Assembly (NCBI RefSeq): GCF_002355855.1
Contig: NZ_AP017655.1
Coordinates: forward strand, 310,001 to 374,000
From: Sphingobium cloacae
GTDB taxonomy: Bacteria > Pseudomonadota > Alphaproteobacteria > Sphingomonadales > Sphingomonadaceae
Direction: 5' to 3'
DNA: 64,000 nucleotides
The translations under genes were made by a program, and so were the position numbers. The notes beneath the pieces are model-generated. The model was given only the letters and a program-made list of their open reading frames with translations, searched no databases and had not been told where the DNA came from. Positions within the stretch are counted from its first letter, which is position 1. Each line of letters begins with the position of its first letter. Positions 18,170 to 27,281 of the stretch are shown here, piece after piece.

Positions 18170-20410
18170 ATGGACACGACCAAGGCACGGCTGAAATCCC
18201 TGGGCTATCTTTCCCTGGCTGGTGTGATCGCCGTCGGATTGGGCTGGACCCCTGCCGCGACCGCGCAGGATGGGGGAACGAGGGGCAGCGGCGATGAGAT
18301 CATCGTTACCGCCCAGAAGCGGGAAGAGCGGTTGAAGGATGTGCCTGTGCCGGTCACGGCGGTCACCTCCGACGCCTTGCTCAGCCAGAATCAGACGAGG
18401 GCGCAGGATTTCTTTTCGAACGTGCCGGGCGTCAACCTCCAGTTCCAGAATAACCGGGCGCAACTCGCCATTCGCGGCATCACGACAAGCCCGGTGACCG
18501 GGAACCCCGTCGTCGGCTTCACCATCGACGATGTGCCCTATGGCTCGTCGACGGGGCAGGGCGGCCTGTTCGGCGCCGCGCCGGACCTCGATCCGGCCGA
18601 GCTGGCGCGGATAGAGGTGCTGCGCGGTCCGCAGGGGACCCTTTATGGCGCGAGCAGCATTGGCGGTCTGGTGAAATATATCACGGTCGATCCCGACATG
18701 AACGCCTTCAGCGGGACGATCGCCGGAGGGCTTCAGCATATCTCCGGCTCCGGCGGCGACTTCGGCTATAATGTTCGCGGCGCGGTTAACATTCCAGTTT
18801 CGGAAACGCTTGCGGTGCGCGCCAGCGCCTTCCACCGGGACGATGCCGGTTATATCGACAATGTGGTCACCGGCGTCAGGAACGTGAACCAGTCGAAAGT
18901 GTCGGGCGGCCGCTTGTCCGCCCTGTGGAAGCCGGTGGAGGGCCTGTCGGTCAAGCTGTCCGGCTTGTATCAGGATCGCAATATCTATGGCACGTCGAAC
19001 ATCGACTCGCGGCTGGGCGACCTGCGGCAGAGCGACCAGTTCCGCGCGGGCCGCAGCAATACCAAGACCCAGTTGTACAGCGCCGTCGTGACCGCCGACC
19101 TCGGCGCGGTCGAGCTCACATCGATCAGCGCCTATTCGAAGAGCAAGAATTACGATTTCGTCGACTTCACGGCGTCGCCGCTCACCGGATTCCTGTTTCC
19201 CATGGTGTTCCCCGACGTGACCGATTTCGGGAACGTCCTGCGCCAGGGCTATAATGTGAACAAGATTTCGCAGGAAACACGCTTGGCCGGTTCGGTCGGG
19301 GACAGCATCGATTGGATCGTCGGCGGTTTCTACACGCGTGAGAAAGCCAAATACACGATCGACACCTTCGCCACCAATCCGACCAATGGCGATATATACG
19401 GCGCCCCCGTGATCTGGCGCGACAATGTGACTTTCAAGGAATATGCCGCGTTCGCCAATATAACCGCCCGGCTGTCGGAGCAGTTCGACGTGCAGTTCGG
19501 TGGGCGATACAGTGAAAACCGCCAGAACATGCATCATCGGGAATGGGTGCAAACCTCTCCGGGAGAGGTGCCGGACGGCTATTTCACCAACCCCAGGGCA
19601 AAAGGGCACAGCTTCACCTATCAGGTGACGCCACGGTTCAAGCCCTCGCGCGATCATATGATCTACGCGCGCGTCGCGTCGGGCTATCGCCCTGGCGGCC
19701 CCAATGCGGGCTGCAATCCCGATCCGGTCGAACCCGTGCCGTGCCAGTTCCTTCCCGACGAGGTGGTGAACTACGAACTGGGCGCGAAGGGCGACCTGTT
19801 CGGGCGCGTCTTGTCCTATGACCTGTCGATATACCATATCGACTGGAAGGACATTCAGGTCACACAGGTGTCGAGCCTTGGAACGTTCACCTTCAACACC
19901 AATGCGGGCAAGGCCCGAAGCCAGGGTGTGGAACTGTCCTTCGACGCCAGGCCCACCGACGGGCTGACGCTTACTTTATGGGGCGCCTATACCGATGCGG
20001 AACTGCGCGAAGGGATCGCCTCCGGGACGATCTTCGCTGCCAAGGGTGATCGCCTGCCGTTCTCGAGCCGCTATTCCGGTCGCTTCTCGATCAACTATGA
20101 AGCGGATATATCGTCCAGCCTGAACGCTTTTGCCGGCGGTTCGCTCACCTATGTCGGGAAGCGCAAGGGCGAGTTCGTCTCTTCCGAGCCGGAAGCCGTG
20201 CTGCGCCAGACCTATCCTTCCTATGCGCAACTCGACCTGAACGCGGGCGTGAAATCCGGCGGTTGGCGTGTGAGCATGTTCTTGCAGAACGCGACCAACA
20301 AGCGCGGCGTCACCGGCGGCGGCTATTACAACCAGACCTCGTTCAATCAATTCTGGTTCAATTATATCCAGCCGCGCACCTTCGGCCTCAATGCCGAATA
20401 TTCCTTCTGA
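18170..20410 (+). CDS. TonB-dependent outer-membrane receptor
   Basis: 746 residues. Signal peptide (LAGVIAVGLGWTPAATAQ), TonB-box-like DEIIVTAQKREERLKDV (about 41-57) and plug domain (about 55-170, with VLRGPQGTLYGASSIGG). The rest is the 22-strand barrel, ending in RTFGLNAEYSF with the terminal Phe needed for BAM insertion. It is of the fyuA/cirA-like type expanded in sphingomonads. The ligand is unknown; the nearby dehydrogenase and b561 do not prove a sugar. A strong bidirectional hairpin (20425-20462) closes the gene. Confidence 0.92.
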   Translation: MDTTKARLKSLGYLSLAGVIAVGLGWTPAATAQDGGTRGSGDEIIVTAQKREERLKDVPVPVTAVTSDALLSQNQTRAQDFFSNVPGVNLQFQNNRAQLAIRGITTSPVTGNPVVGFTIDDVPYGSSTGQGGLFGAAPDLDPAELARIEVLRGPQGTLYGASSIGGLVKYITVDPDMNAFSGTIAGGLQHISGSGGDFGYNVRGAVNIPVSETLAVRASAFHRDDAGYIDNVVTGVRNVNQSKVSGGRLSALWKPVEGLSVKLSGLYQDRNIYGTSNIDSRLGDLRQSDQFRAGRSNTKTQLYSAVVTADLGAVELTSISAYSKSKNYDFVDFTASPLTGFLFPMVFPDVTDFGNVLRQGYNVNKISQETRLAGSVGDSIDWIVGGFYTREKAKYTIDTFATNPTNGDIYGAPVIWRDNVTFKEYAAFANITARLSEQFDVQFGGRYSENRQNMHHREWVQTSPGEVPDGYFTNPRAKGHSFTYQVTPRFKPSRDHMIYARVASGYRPGGPNAGCNPDPVEPVPCQFLPDEVVNYELGAKGDLFGRVLSYDLSIYHIDWKDIQVTQVSSLGTFTFNTNAGKARSQGVELSFDARPTDGLTLTLWGAYTDAELREGIASGTIFAAKGDRLPFSSRYSGRFSINYEADISSSLNAFAGGSLTYVGKRKGEFVSSEPEAVLRQTYPSYAQLDLNAGVKSGGWRVSMFLQNATNKRGVTGGGYYNQTSFNQFWFNYIQPRTFGLNAEYSF

Positions 20411-20424
20411 TCCCATCCGAAGAC

Positions 20425-20462
20425 CGTATGCACGGGCGGAAGCCGCTTCGCCCGTGCATACG
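20425..20462. terminator. Bidirectional hairpin between convergent genes
   Basis: CGTATGCACGGGCG (20425-20438) pairs perfectly with CGCCCGTGCATACG (20449-20462) around the 10-nt loop GAAGCCGCTT. It lies in the 60-base gap between the TonB receptor stop and the stop of the convergent gene at 20471, so it can serve both strands. There is no long T run. Confidence 0.8.
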
Positions 20463-20470
20463 TGCAATAC

Positions 20471-21082
20471 TTACGGCGTTTCGGGCGTCAGGGCGCGATC
20501 ATGTTCACCGCCGCGGTCGATGAGCTTGGAACCCTTGATAGCGCCTGAAGCCTTGAGTTTGAGGTGCACGGTTTCAAAACCCCGGTTCTGCCAGTGCCAG
20601 CCGTGGATGCCGCTGAACGCCGCGACATAGCTTCCGGCCAGATGGTCGGCCTTGGCGATGCTGTAGCTTTCGGTCAATTCCTCGCCGCCGTCGAAGGGGT
20701 GCGCGTGCATGTCATAATTGACCGGCGTGGAGGCGGTCCATTCGAAGCTCACCGGCTGGTCCTTATCGATCACATATTTGAGCTCGATGCTTTCATAGGG
20801 CTGGAGGTCATAGGTCCAGTAATCGCTGGCGCCCGCCTCGCTCGGCATTTTTTCGCCGGGCGTGAAGACGCCCTTGCGCTGGACGCCGCGTTCGAGGAAC
20901 CGGGCGGCATCGGGATTGGCCATGTCGGACAATCCCGTCGCCTCGCCCATTCCCGTCGGATCGATCCCGGTTTCGGCCGGGAGCACGAACAGGACGACGA
21001 TCGCGGCCCCGACGGCGATCGCCGCGCCTGCGGTGAGGAGGAGGCCGCGTCGCGACGGCAGTCTGACTTCTGTTTCGCTCAT
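20471..21082 (-). CDS. Single-pass membrane-anchored protein (transmembrane anchor protein type)
   Basis: 203 residues: short cytoplasmic tail, one helix (about 14-34, LLLTAGAAIAVGAAIVVLFV) and a periplasmic domain. That domain has YWTYDLQPYESIELKYVIDKDQPVSFEWTAS and HGWHWQNRG, a beta-rich pattern that I know only as the so-called transmembrane anchor protein of proteobacterial genomes. It overlaps the HupE/UreJ-like gene by 4 bases (ATGA) and is last of a three-gene minus-strand operon headed by the heme lipoprotein. Function unknown. Confidence 0.7.
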   Translation of the reverse strand: MSETEVRLPSRRGLLLTAGAAIAVGAAIVVLFVLPAETGIDPTGMGEATGLSDMANPDAARFLERGVQRKGVFTPGEKMPSEAGASDYWTYDLQPYESIELKYVIDKDQPVSFEWTASTPVNYDMHAHPFDGGEELTESYSIAKADHLAGSYVAAFSGIHGWHWQNRGFETVHLKLKASGAIKGSKLIDRGGEHDRALTPETP

Positions 21083-21780
21083 GATTCAAGATACCTCGTG
21101 ATTTGATGACCGGTGAGAAGAATGCCGCAGGCGATCAACGCCAGGTTGGCGGCGAATGCGCCCCGCGCGAAACCCTTCGTGCTGCGCCAGAAACCCAGCA
21201 ACGTCACGAGGAACGCCAGCACGAGGCATTGTCCCAGCTCGACCCCCAGATTGAAGCCCACCAGATTGATCATGAGGCCGTTGCCCGACAAGCCCAGTTC
21301 TCCCAGTTTCGTCGCGAGGCCGAGGCCGTGAACCAGTCCGAACAGCAGCACCGCAACCCTGGGATCGATCGATAGGCCTACCCGCTGGAAACCGCCGATA
21401 TTCTCCACCCCCTTGTAGACGACGGACAGCCCGATCACCGCGTCGACGAGGTGGGAATTGGCATGAATGTCGAGGAGGACTCCTGAAAGGAGCGTCGCCG
21501 AATGACCCAAGGTGAACAGCGAGACATAGAGCAGGACATCCCTCAGGCGCGTCAGATAGAAGACGACGCCGGCAAGGAAGAGGATATGGTCATATCCCGT
21601 CACCATATGCTTGGCGCCGAGATAGAGAAAGGGCAGGAAGGCCGGGCCATCGGCCCCCTGCACGAAGGCCCGGTCTCCCGCCGCGACATCGTGCGCCAGG
21701 GCGACGAAAGGCCATAAGCCGAGCGCCAGCGCCCACAGCAGCGCCAGCGCCGGGCGCGGAAAGAGCGGCCATAGCCTCAA
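21079..21780 (-). CDS. HupE/UreJ-family membrane protein
   Basis: 233 residues with an N-terminal signal-like helix, then YLGAKHMVTGYDHILFLAGVVFYL, the HupE/UreJ signature with clustered His residues, and about six membrane helices ending in LIACGILLTGHQI. The family is linked to nickel or other metal uptake, but many members of unknown role sit next to cytochrome-like genes, as here. No urease or hydrogenase genes are in the window. The start appears to be TTG at 21780, overlapping the upstream stop (TTGA). It overlaps the next gene by 4 bases. Confidence 0.8.
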   Translation of the reverse strand: MRLWPLFPRPALALLWALALGLWPFVALAHDVAAGDRAFVQGADGPAFLPFLYLGAKHMVTGYDHILFLAGVVFYLTRLRDVLLYVSLFTLGHSATLLSGVLLDIHANSHLVDAVIGLSVVYKGVENIGGFQRVGLSIDPRVAVLLFGLVHGLGLATKLGELGLSGNGLMINLVGFNLGVELGQCLVLAFLVTLLGFWRSTKGFARGAFAANLALIACGILLTGHQITRYLES

Positions 21781-22265
21781 GGCGCGTCAGGACCGGCTGT
21801 GGGCGGCTGGCTGCCGGCCAGCGGGAGGTAGACTTCGTGGCAGGCGCTGCACACATTGTACATCATCCCGCCCAGTTCGAGCACCTTGTCGGCCTTGCGG
21901 GATTCGGCCGCTTCCGCTGCCCGTGCGGCCACGTCGGAAAGGCCCTTCGCAAAGTCGTGCCAGTCCTGCCCGCGATACTGGGCATAGGCGGGCGTCAGCA
22001 TGAGATCGGCGTATCGCCCCACGCTTTCGGCCGCCTCGCGGGTCTGGACCCAATCGGCATCGGTGCGCGGCATGATTTCATGAAGGCCGTTTTCGTCGCT
22101 GATATATTTCACGGCATTCCAGTAGACTTTTGCCGCCGGTTCGATCTTCCCCACCATCAGCTCATGCGTGTCGGCCGGTTCCGCCACCGGCGATGGATCG
22201 GCTTTCCGGTCGCAGCCGCCGACGAGTGCGGCCCCCATGGCCAGTGCGGTCATTTTTGTTCTCAT
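21777..22265 (-). CDS. c-type heme lipoprotein (cytochrome c'-like)
   Basis: 162 residues. Lipoprotein signal with Cys in ALVGGCDRK, then a helical domain (HELMVGKIEPAAKVYWNAVKY, then RTDADWVQTREAAESVGRYA) and a single heme-binding CSACH near residue 141. The layout resembles cytochrome c' and c556, where the heme motif is C-terminal. It is probably an electron carrier or gas-binding protein on the periplasmic side. It is a diverged paralog of the protein at 24136, which has CEACH. It heads the operon 22265-20471, and two TGTAACGG boxes lie about 100 bases upstream. Confidence 0.8.
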   Translation of the reverse strand: MRTKMTALAMGAALVGGCDRKADPSPVAEPADTHELMVGKIEPAAKVYWNAVKYISDENGLHEIMPRTDADWVQTREAAESVGRYADLMLTPAYAQYRGQDWHDFAKGLSDVAARAAEAAESRKADKVLELGGMMYNVCSACHEVYLPLAGSQPPTAGPDAP

Positions 22266-22361
22266 GCCTGCCTCTTTGTCAGGCCGCTCCCGCGGCTGGA
22301 CGTGATGGATATATGGATCGTCCGCAGCCTGTCAGTCGCGGCGCACGTGCCAAGATAGTTG

Positions 22362-22380
22362 CCGTTACACTCCCGTTACA
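22362..22380 (-). promoter_or_regulatory. Direct repeat of TGTAACGG, 11-bp phase
   Basis: On the minus strand TGTAACGG occurs twice (complement of 22362-22369 and 22373-22380), 11 bp apart, or one helical turn. It lies about 100 bases before the heme lipoprotein gene that starts at 22265. Related boxes stand before both membrane-anchored winged-helix genes (45052-45059 and 54443-54460), suggesting one regulator type. Confidence 0.5.
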
Positions 22381-22401
22381 GCAGGGGCGCGGCGAACCCG
22401 C

Positions 22402-22443
22402 TCAGGAACTATAGCCAATCCCGGCGCGAAAGGTCCGCGGCTG
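22402..22443 (-). pseudogene. Possible TonB-receptor C-terminal remnant
   Basis: The last 13 codons before the stop at 22402 read QPRTFRAGIGYSS, close to the PRTFRAGIGYSF ending of many sphingomonad TonB receptors. Nothing upstream in this frame looks like a barrel. It would be the leftover of a deleted receptor gene. Short match, low confidence. Confidence 0.3.
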
Positions 22444-23040
22444 AGCCGGCCTTCGGCAGGCGCGCTGCCGGAGCCGGGAATGTGCCCCCAATCCCTTGCC
22501 TGCGCTGTGGCCGAACATCAGGATGTTGACGTTGCTGGCGGTGTCGGCCGCCGGGGCGGCGCCAGCCGTGGGATATGTCGCATGAAGGCTCCGGGATTTT
22601 TGAATGACGCTCTGGATGACGGGCATCGTTATTCCTCTCGGACATTTTTCGGCGTGCCGCCCGTTATTTACGGTTCTTCCCATGTTAAGGTTCGTGAAAG
22701 AGGAAGCGGCGATCGCTCCCGCCGGTCGCCGCCATGGCCCGGCATGCTGGCCGGAAACCTCCCCGAATAAGCGGCTTTGGAGAGGAGGCGGAGCGAAGGA
22801 GGGCGCCGCATCCGGCTGCCCGTCATTGCGCCGCCGTCGAGGCGTGGTTCTCGCTTCTCCAGGGCTGGAATCAGGCACGTTTCCAAAGGGAATGTCGCCG
22901 TAGCGAACCGTTTCAAACGAGTCTTTTCCAAATCTCGCGTCTATGCCTTGTTGCGCGGCCGGTAGATCGATCGAAGGCGGTGTGCCTGTTTGACCCTGCG
23001 ATCAAAAGCAGGCCGGTTTTTGAGGGAGAGTTTCCACAAT

Positions 23041-23526
23041 ATGTCCATCACATCTTTTAGCGATTGGCTGTACGCCACGCCGGTTGCGACCTCGATCCGC
23101 GACACGACATGGGTGATCCCCACGGTCCAGAGCATCCATATCCTCGCCATCGGCGTCATCGTCGGTTCGGCGATCGTTTCCGACCTGAGGCTCGCGGGAG
23201 TGATCGCGACCGATGAAAGCCCGCGCGCCGTTGCTCGCCGCTACCTGCCGTGGATGTGGACGGCCCTCGTCGTATTGCTGACCACCGGCCTCATACTCGT
23301 CGTCGCCGAACCGGGCCGTACCTTGGGCAACACGATCTTCTGGCTGAAGATGGCGCTCGTCCTGTTCGCGTTCGTGCTGACCCTCATGTTTCGCAAGCCG
23401 CTGCTCGATCCGGCTTTCGAACATGACCGTGCCCATTGGCAGGCGATCGCGAAGCCTGCCGCCTGGATATCGCTCGTGGTGTGGATCGTGGTCATCTTCT
23501 GCGGCCGCTGGATCGCTTACACCTGA
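23041..23526 (+). CDS. DUF6644-type membrane protein (first of a pair)
   Basis: 161 residues with four membrane helices (about 25-45, 65-85, 92-112, 137-157). It opens ITSFSDWLYATPVATSIRDT and ends VIFCGRWIAYT, the pattern of small four-helix DUF6644 proteins. Function unknown; it may bind heme or hold an electron carrier, given its neighbours. The ATG at 23041 follows GAGGGAGAG; an upstream in-frame start at 22990 is less likely. It is followed after 53 bases by a paralog. Confidence 0.7.
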   Translation: MSITSFSDWLYATPVATSIRDTTWVIPTVQSIHILAIGVIVGSAIVSDLRLAGVIATDESPRAVARRYLPWMWTALVVLLTTGLILVVAEPGRTLGNTIFWLKMALVLFAFVLTLMFRKPLLDPAFEHDRAHWQAIAKPAAWISLVVWIVVIFCGRWIAYT

Positions 23527-23579
23527 TCCTGAACACCGCGCGAATCCCGAAATGAAATATAGGAAAATGAGGGGCTGTC

Positions 23580-24083
23580 ATGTCTTTGGATAATCTGCTG
23601 CGCAACATTTACGACTTGTCGATTTCCGACTGGATCCGGGCCAATGTCAGCGCCTTTCCGATGCTTGAATCGCTGCATGTGCTGGCGTTGACGATGGTTT
23701 TCGGCACGATCCTGATCGTCGACCTGCGATTGCTCGGCATCGTGTCCCATCGGCGCAGCGCCCGTAAGTTGATCGTCGAATTGCTGCCTTATACCTGGGT
23801 TGCGTTCGTCCTGGCCGTGATCACAGGCAGCCTGCTGTTTGCCTCCAATGCCTTGTCCTATGCCCATAATCCGCAGTTCCTGTGGAAGATGGTGGCGATT
23901 GCCGCCGCGGGCATCAACATGGGGATTTTCCATATGACGGCTTATCGCCGCATCGTCGACTGGGACGATGCGCTGCCGCCGCCGATGGTTGCCCGGGTTG
24001 CCGGCGCCACCTCGCTCATCCTGTGGACCGTGGTCATATTCCTGGGCCGCTGGATCGGGTTCACGCTCGAAACCGTTTTTTGA
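23580..24083 (+). CDS. DUF6644-type membrane protein (second of a pair)
   Basis: 167 residues, a paralog of the preceding gene: same length, four helices, matching start (IYDLSISDWIRANVSAFPML) and ending (VIFLGRWIGFTLE). Both keep a His near the first helix (SIHILA / SLHVLA) and an Arg/Trp near the end. The two probably form a heterodimer in the inner membrane; this is inference from pairing. The c-type heme lipoprotein follows 52 bases later, so one operon is likely. Confidence 0.7.
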   Translation: MSLDNLLRNIYDLSISDWIRANVSAFPMLESLHVLALTMVFGTILIVDLRLLGIVSHRRSARKLIVELLPYTWVAFVLAVITGSLLFASNALSYAHNPQFLWKMVAIAAAGINMGIFHMTAYRRIVDWDDALPPPMVARVAGATSLILWTVVIFLGRWIGFTLETVF

Positions 24084-24135
24084 GTTTTCGTTCATGGCCG
24101 TCGGCGCGGGCCGGCGGCCGTCAGAGGAGTTGATG

Positions 24136-24732
24136 ATGGCTGGAAGACCTTTGGAAGTCCGCGAGGTCGCGGCCGGCATCCTGTTGGGCGCCGCCATGCT
24201 GTCCATGACCGGCTGTCATCGGCCGCCGACCGCTTCCTCGCGCAGGTCCACCGCGGACCAGACCCTTCCGCCCTTCAAGGCGGTCGCCAGCATCAAGGAA
24301 TTGATGGACTCGACCGTCGATCCGTCGGCGGACGGCGTTTGGGACTCGGTGGGCGTCATCGTGAACGAGGCCGGCACCGAAAATCGCCAGCCCCATAGCG
24401 ATGCGGAGTGGCATGAGGTGCGCCGGCATGCGGTATCGCTGGTCGAATCGATGAACCTCGTCATGATCGAGGGGCGTCATGCCGCGCCGCCCAACAGCAA
24501 GGCGGGGCTGGGCGAATTGACGCCGCAGCAGATCGAGGCGGCGATTGCCGCCAACCGTCCCGAATTCAACCAGTTCGCTGCGGCGGTCCGCGATTCGGGT
24601 ATCGAGGCGATCGATGCGATCGATCGCAAGGACGTTAAGGCGCTGACGCGGGTCGGCGGCGATATCGACCAACGGTGCGAGGCGTGTCACGTCACTTTCT
24701 GGTATCCGGATTCGCAGCGCCCCGGCGCATAG
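24136..24732 (+). CDS. c-type heme lipoprotein, paralog of the protein at 21777
   Basis: 198 residues. Lipoprotein signal with lipobox SMTGC, a helical domain with DAEWHEVRRHAVSLVESMNLVM, and one C-terminal heme motif CEACH near residue 181. SDAEWHEVRRHAVSLVESM lines up with TDADWVQTREAAESVGRYA of the divergent lipoprotein, so the two are paralogs. Likely an electron carrier anchored to the membrane, working with the DUF6644 pair. AGAGGAG at 24123-24129 favours ATG 24136; ATG 24133 is adjacent. Confidence 0.75.
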   Translation: MAGRPLEVREVAAGILLGAAMLSMTGCHRPPTASSRRSTADQTLPPFKAVASIKELMDSTVDPSADGVWDSVGVIVNEAGTENRQPHSDAEWHEVRRHAVSLVESMNLVMIEGRHAAPPNSKAGLGELTPQQIEAAIAANRPEFNQFAAAVRDSGIEAIDAIDRKDVKALTRVGGDIDQRCEACHVTFWYPDSQRPGA

Positions 24733-24758
24733 TGCGACAGCGCGCGCCGACGCGTCTG

Positions 24759-25886
24759 CTATTCGCGATCCTCGACGGACGGGGTCTTGGCGAATCGGCC
24801 CGGCGAAACGCCAGTCCACTCCTTGAAAGCGCGGGAGAAGGTCGCCGTATCGGAATAGCCCAGCTGTTCGGCGGCGACCGCAAGGGGCAGGTCGGTCGCT
24901 TCCAGCATGGTCCGCGCCCGCGCTTGCCGGGCTTCCTGAAGCAATAGCCGGAAGGAAGTCCCCGCTTCGTTGAGACGTCGGCGCAAGGATCGTTCGGACA
25001 GATTATGCTCGGCCGCGACCGATATGAAATCGAGATGGGTCCGGCCAAGCCGGCGCTCGATGATTTCCCTCGTACGGGCCACGATGCCTTCGTCGCCCCC
25101 GGCTTCCGGCCCCATCAGATCGAGCAGATGCTTCTCGAGCGTGTCGCGCAACTTGGCGTTGCTCGCAGGACTGCCGCCAGCGAAGGGGTGATCGAGATCG
25201 TCGTTGCGGATCACGAGCGCGTTGGTCACCTGATTGCCCAGCACCGGCGCGCGGAAGAATTGCGCGAGCCGCTTTTCCCTTCCGGCGATGGAATGCTCGA
25301 AATGCACTTCGACCGGCGCCCAGTTTGTCGTCGTCAATTGCCTGATCAGCGTCGTATAGCCCGAAATGGCGAATTCGGCGTCCTGCCCGCGCGGCCAGAT
25401 GCGATGATCCTCGATCCGGTAGCAATAGCTGGCCGTGTCCGCGCCCGCCATGCTCTCGAACAGGGTCCGGTTCTGTATGCGGGACTGGAACAGGACGAGG
25501 CTGTCCAGCGCGGCCCGCAGGGTGCCCGAAGCCTGAAGCAGCGCATGGAGGGGGCCCAGGTCGGCGAGCCCGAAACTCGATCCCATTTCGAGCCCCAGAT
25601 AGGGACGCTGGAATCGTGTCGCGACATGTTCGATCAACGCGACGTAACCGTGCAGCGGCACGCGCTCATAGGGCCGATCGAGTTGCGATCGCGAAAATCC
25701 GTGTTCGCGAAGCACCGGATCGATGCGGGTTCCCAAATCCGACACCGCTTCCAGCAGCGCCGTCAGGAACAGCAGCCTGATCGTCGCCTGTCCGTTGCCG
25801 GCAGGAACGGCATGATGGGAAAAAGACATATCCCGCAGCGGGTCGGGCGAGGGGGGCATGGCCGATTCTGCAAATAGGGAATCCAT
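24759..25886 (-). CDS. AraC-family transcriptional regulator
   Basis: 375 residues. The N-terminal part is the OruR/ArgR-like ligand domain (about 25-215), and the C-terminal AraC double HTH lies at about 265-365, with ISVAAEHNLSERSLRRRLNE and AEQLGYSDTATFSRAFKEWT. It is divergent from the ornithine-cyclodeaminase-like gene at 26071, so it probably controls the 26071-29067 operon. The ligand is perhaps an amino acid or amine, by family precedent. Confidence 0.88.
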   Translation of the reverse strand: MDSLFAESAMPPSPDPLRDMSFSHHAVPAGNGQATIRLLFLTALLEAVSDLGTRIDPVLREHGFSRSQLDRPYERVPLHGYVALIEHVATRFQRPYLGLEMGSSFGLADLGPLHALLQASGTLRAALDSLVLFQSRIQNRTLFESMAGADTASYCYRIEDHRIWPRGQDAEFAISGYTTLIRQLTTTNWAPVEVHFEHSIAGREKRLAQFFRAPVLGNQVTNALVIRNDDLDHPFAGGSPASNAKLRDTLEKHLLDLMGPEAGGDEGIVARTREIIERRLGRTHLDFISVAAEHNLSERSLRRRLNEAGTSFRLLLQEARQARARTMLEATDLPLAVAAEQLGYSDTATFSRAFKEWTGVSPGRFAKTPSVEDRE

Positions 25887-26070
25887 AACCGCAATCTACA
25901 CCATTTCGCGTTTCGGCAAAATGGCTCCATCAAGCCCCGAACGGAGGATTTGTGCCTTTCATGACTGCCCACGCCGCCAGGGCGGCCCGATCCGGGATCG
26001 GTGAGGGATGCGCGCCCGCATGGCCCTGCGCGCGGCTGCCGATCTTCCGTCGCAAACAAGCGAGCGCCTT

Positions 26071-27210
26071 ATGAACACCGCATCCCCGATCGATTTCATC
26101 TACCTGTCCGAACCCGATATGATCGCGGCGGGCGTTTGCGACATGCCGGCCTGCGTCGATGCGATGGAGGAGATGTTCGCGCTGCTCCATGCCGGCGATT
26201 ACCGGATGGCGGGGCCCGACAGCAATTCGCATGGGGCGATCCTCCTCTTTCCCGAACATTCGCCTTTCCCCGATATGCCCAAGCCGACCACGGACCGTCG
26301 CTTCATGGCGATGCCGGCCTATCTTGGCGGCCGATTCCGGACCGCTGGCGTGAAATGGTACGGCTCCAACATCGAGAATCGCGAAAAGGGCCTGCCGCGC
26401 TCTATCCTGATGTTCGTCCTGAACGACGTCGATACCGGCGCGCCGCTCGCGATCATGTCGGCCAACCTGCTGTCGGCCTATCGCACGGGCGCGGTTCCGG
26501 GCGTGGGCGCGCGTCATCTGGCGCGCAAGGCTTCGCGGGTCGTCGGGATATTGGGGCCGGGCGTGATGGCCCGGACATCGCTGTCCGCGTTCATGGTCGA
26601 TTGCCCCGGCATCGATACGATCAAGATCAAGGGGCGCGGCCAGCAGAATATCGACGCATTCCGTAACTGGGTGGCGGAGACCTTTCCGCAGATCAGGGAG
26701 GTGCGCGTGGTGGAAACCGACGAGGAACTGGTCCGCGAATCCGACATCGTGACCTTCTGCGCCTCCGTTGCGACGGGTGATCCGTCCCGCTATCCGACCG
26801 TGAAGCGAGAGTGGGTGCGGCCCGGGACGTTCCTCTCCATGCCCGCGCCGTGCAATGTCGATGAAGGGATGCAGGGGGCCGACATCCGCAAGGTGCTCGA
26901 TTTCACCGCCATGTACGAAACCTATCAGTTGGAACTGCCTGCGCCGGTCCACAACATCATCCCTGCGGTGGGGGTGCGCTTCTTCGACCTCGTCGCGGAA
27001 GGGCGGATGGCGCGGGAAGAGCTTGAGGATCTCGGCCGGATCGTGGCCGGCGAAGCGCCCGGCCGCCGCGATGACGAGGAAATCATCATCCTCTCGGTCG
27101 GCGGCATGGCGGTGGAAGATGTCGCCTGGGGCACGATCGTCTACCGCAACGCCCTCGCGCGCGGGATCGGCACGAAGCTCAACCTGTGGGACCAGCCGGC
27201 CTTGCGCTGA
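26071..27210 (+). CDS. Ornithine cyclodeaminase/mu-crystallin family protein
   Basis: 379 residues with a C-terminal-half Rossmann domain (VVGILGPGVMARTSL) and the substrate-side Lys/Arg residues of the family (AGVKWYG, AYRTGAVPGVGARH). Members make proline from ornithine or reduce cyclic imines; some close types are named tyramine oxidase subunit B. The family match is clear, the reaction is not. The ATG at 26071 gives a normal N-terminus; the frame is open from 26008 but without a ribosome site. It leads a unit with RidA and an FAD oxidoreductase, which fits imine chemistry. Confidence 0.85.
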   Translation: MNTASPIDFIYLSEPDMIAAGVCDMPACVDAMEEMFALLHAGDYRMAGPDSNSHGAILLFPEHSPFPDMPKPTTDRRFMAMPAYLGGRFRTAGVKWYGSNIENREKGLPRSILMFVLNDVDTGAPLAIMSANLLSAYRTGAVPGVGARHLARKASRVVGILGPGVMARTSLSAFMVDCPGIDTIKIKGRGQQNIDAFRNWVAETFPQIREVRVVETDEELVRESDIVTFCASVATGDPSRYPTVKREWVRPGTFLSMPAPCNVDEGMQGADIRKVLDFTAMYETYQLELPAPVHNIIPAVGVRFFDLVAEGRMAREELEDLGRIVAGEAPGRRDDEEIIILSVGGMAVEDVAWGTIVYRNALARGIGTKLNLWDQPALR

Positions 27211-27281
27211 TCTCTGGCGCGAACGGATGGAAAACGGGCCTGCCGCGCCGGCGCGGCGGCCATGGACGAATATAAGGGAGA

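Larger units (their letters stand above)
22266..23040. other. Long intergenic region between the two divergent heme-lipoprotein cassettes
   Basis: About 775 bases without a supported gene. It holds the TGTAACGG repeat pair (22362-22380), a possible TonB-receptor C-terminal remnant (22402-22443), and the ribosome site GAGGGAGAG before the gene at 23041. Minus-strand open frames across 22400-22930 have no ribosome site or recognisable domain, so I leave them out. Confidence 0.5.

Noticed and set aside
21079..21780. Urease or hydrogenase nickel-uptake locus
   Set aside because: The HupE/UreJ-like protein stands without any urease or hydrogenase gene in the window.
22402..22878. A 158-codon minus-strand gene between the heme-lipoprotein cassettes
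   Set aside because: No ribosome site, no domain and low-quality composition; only the final 13 codons resemble anything.
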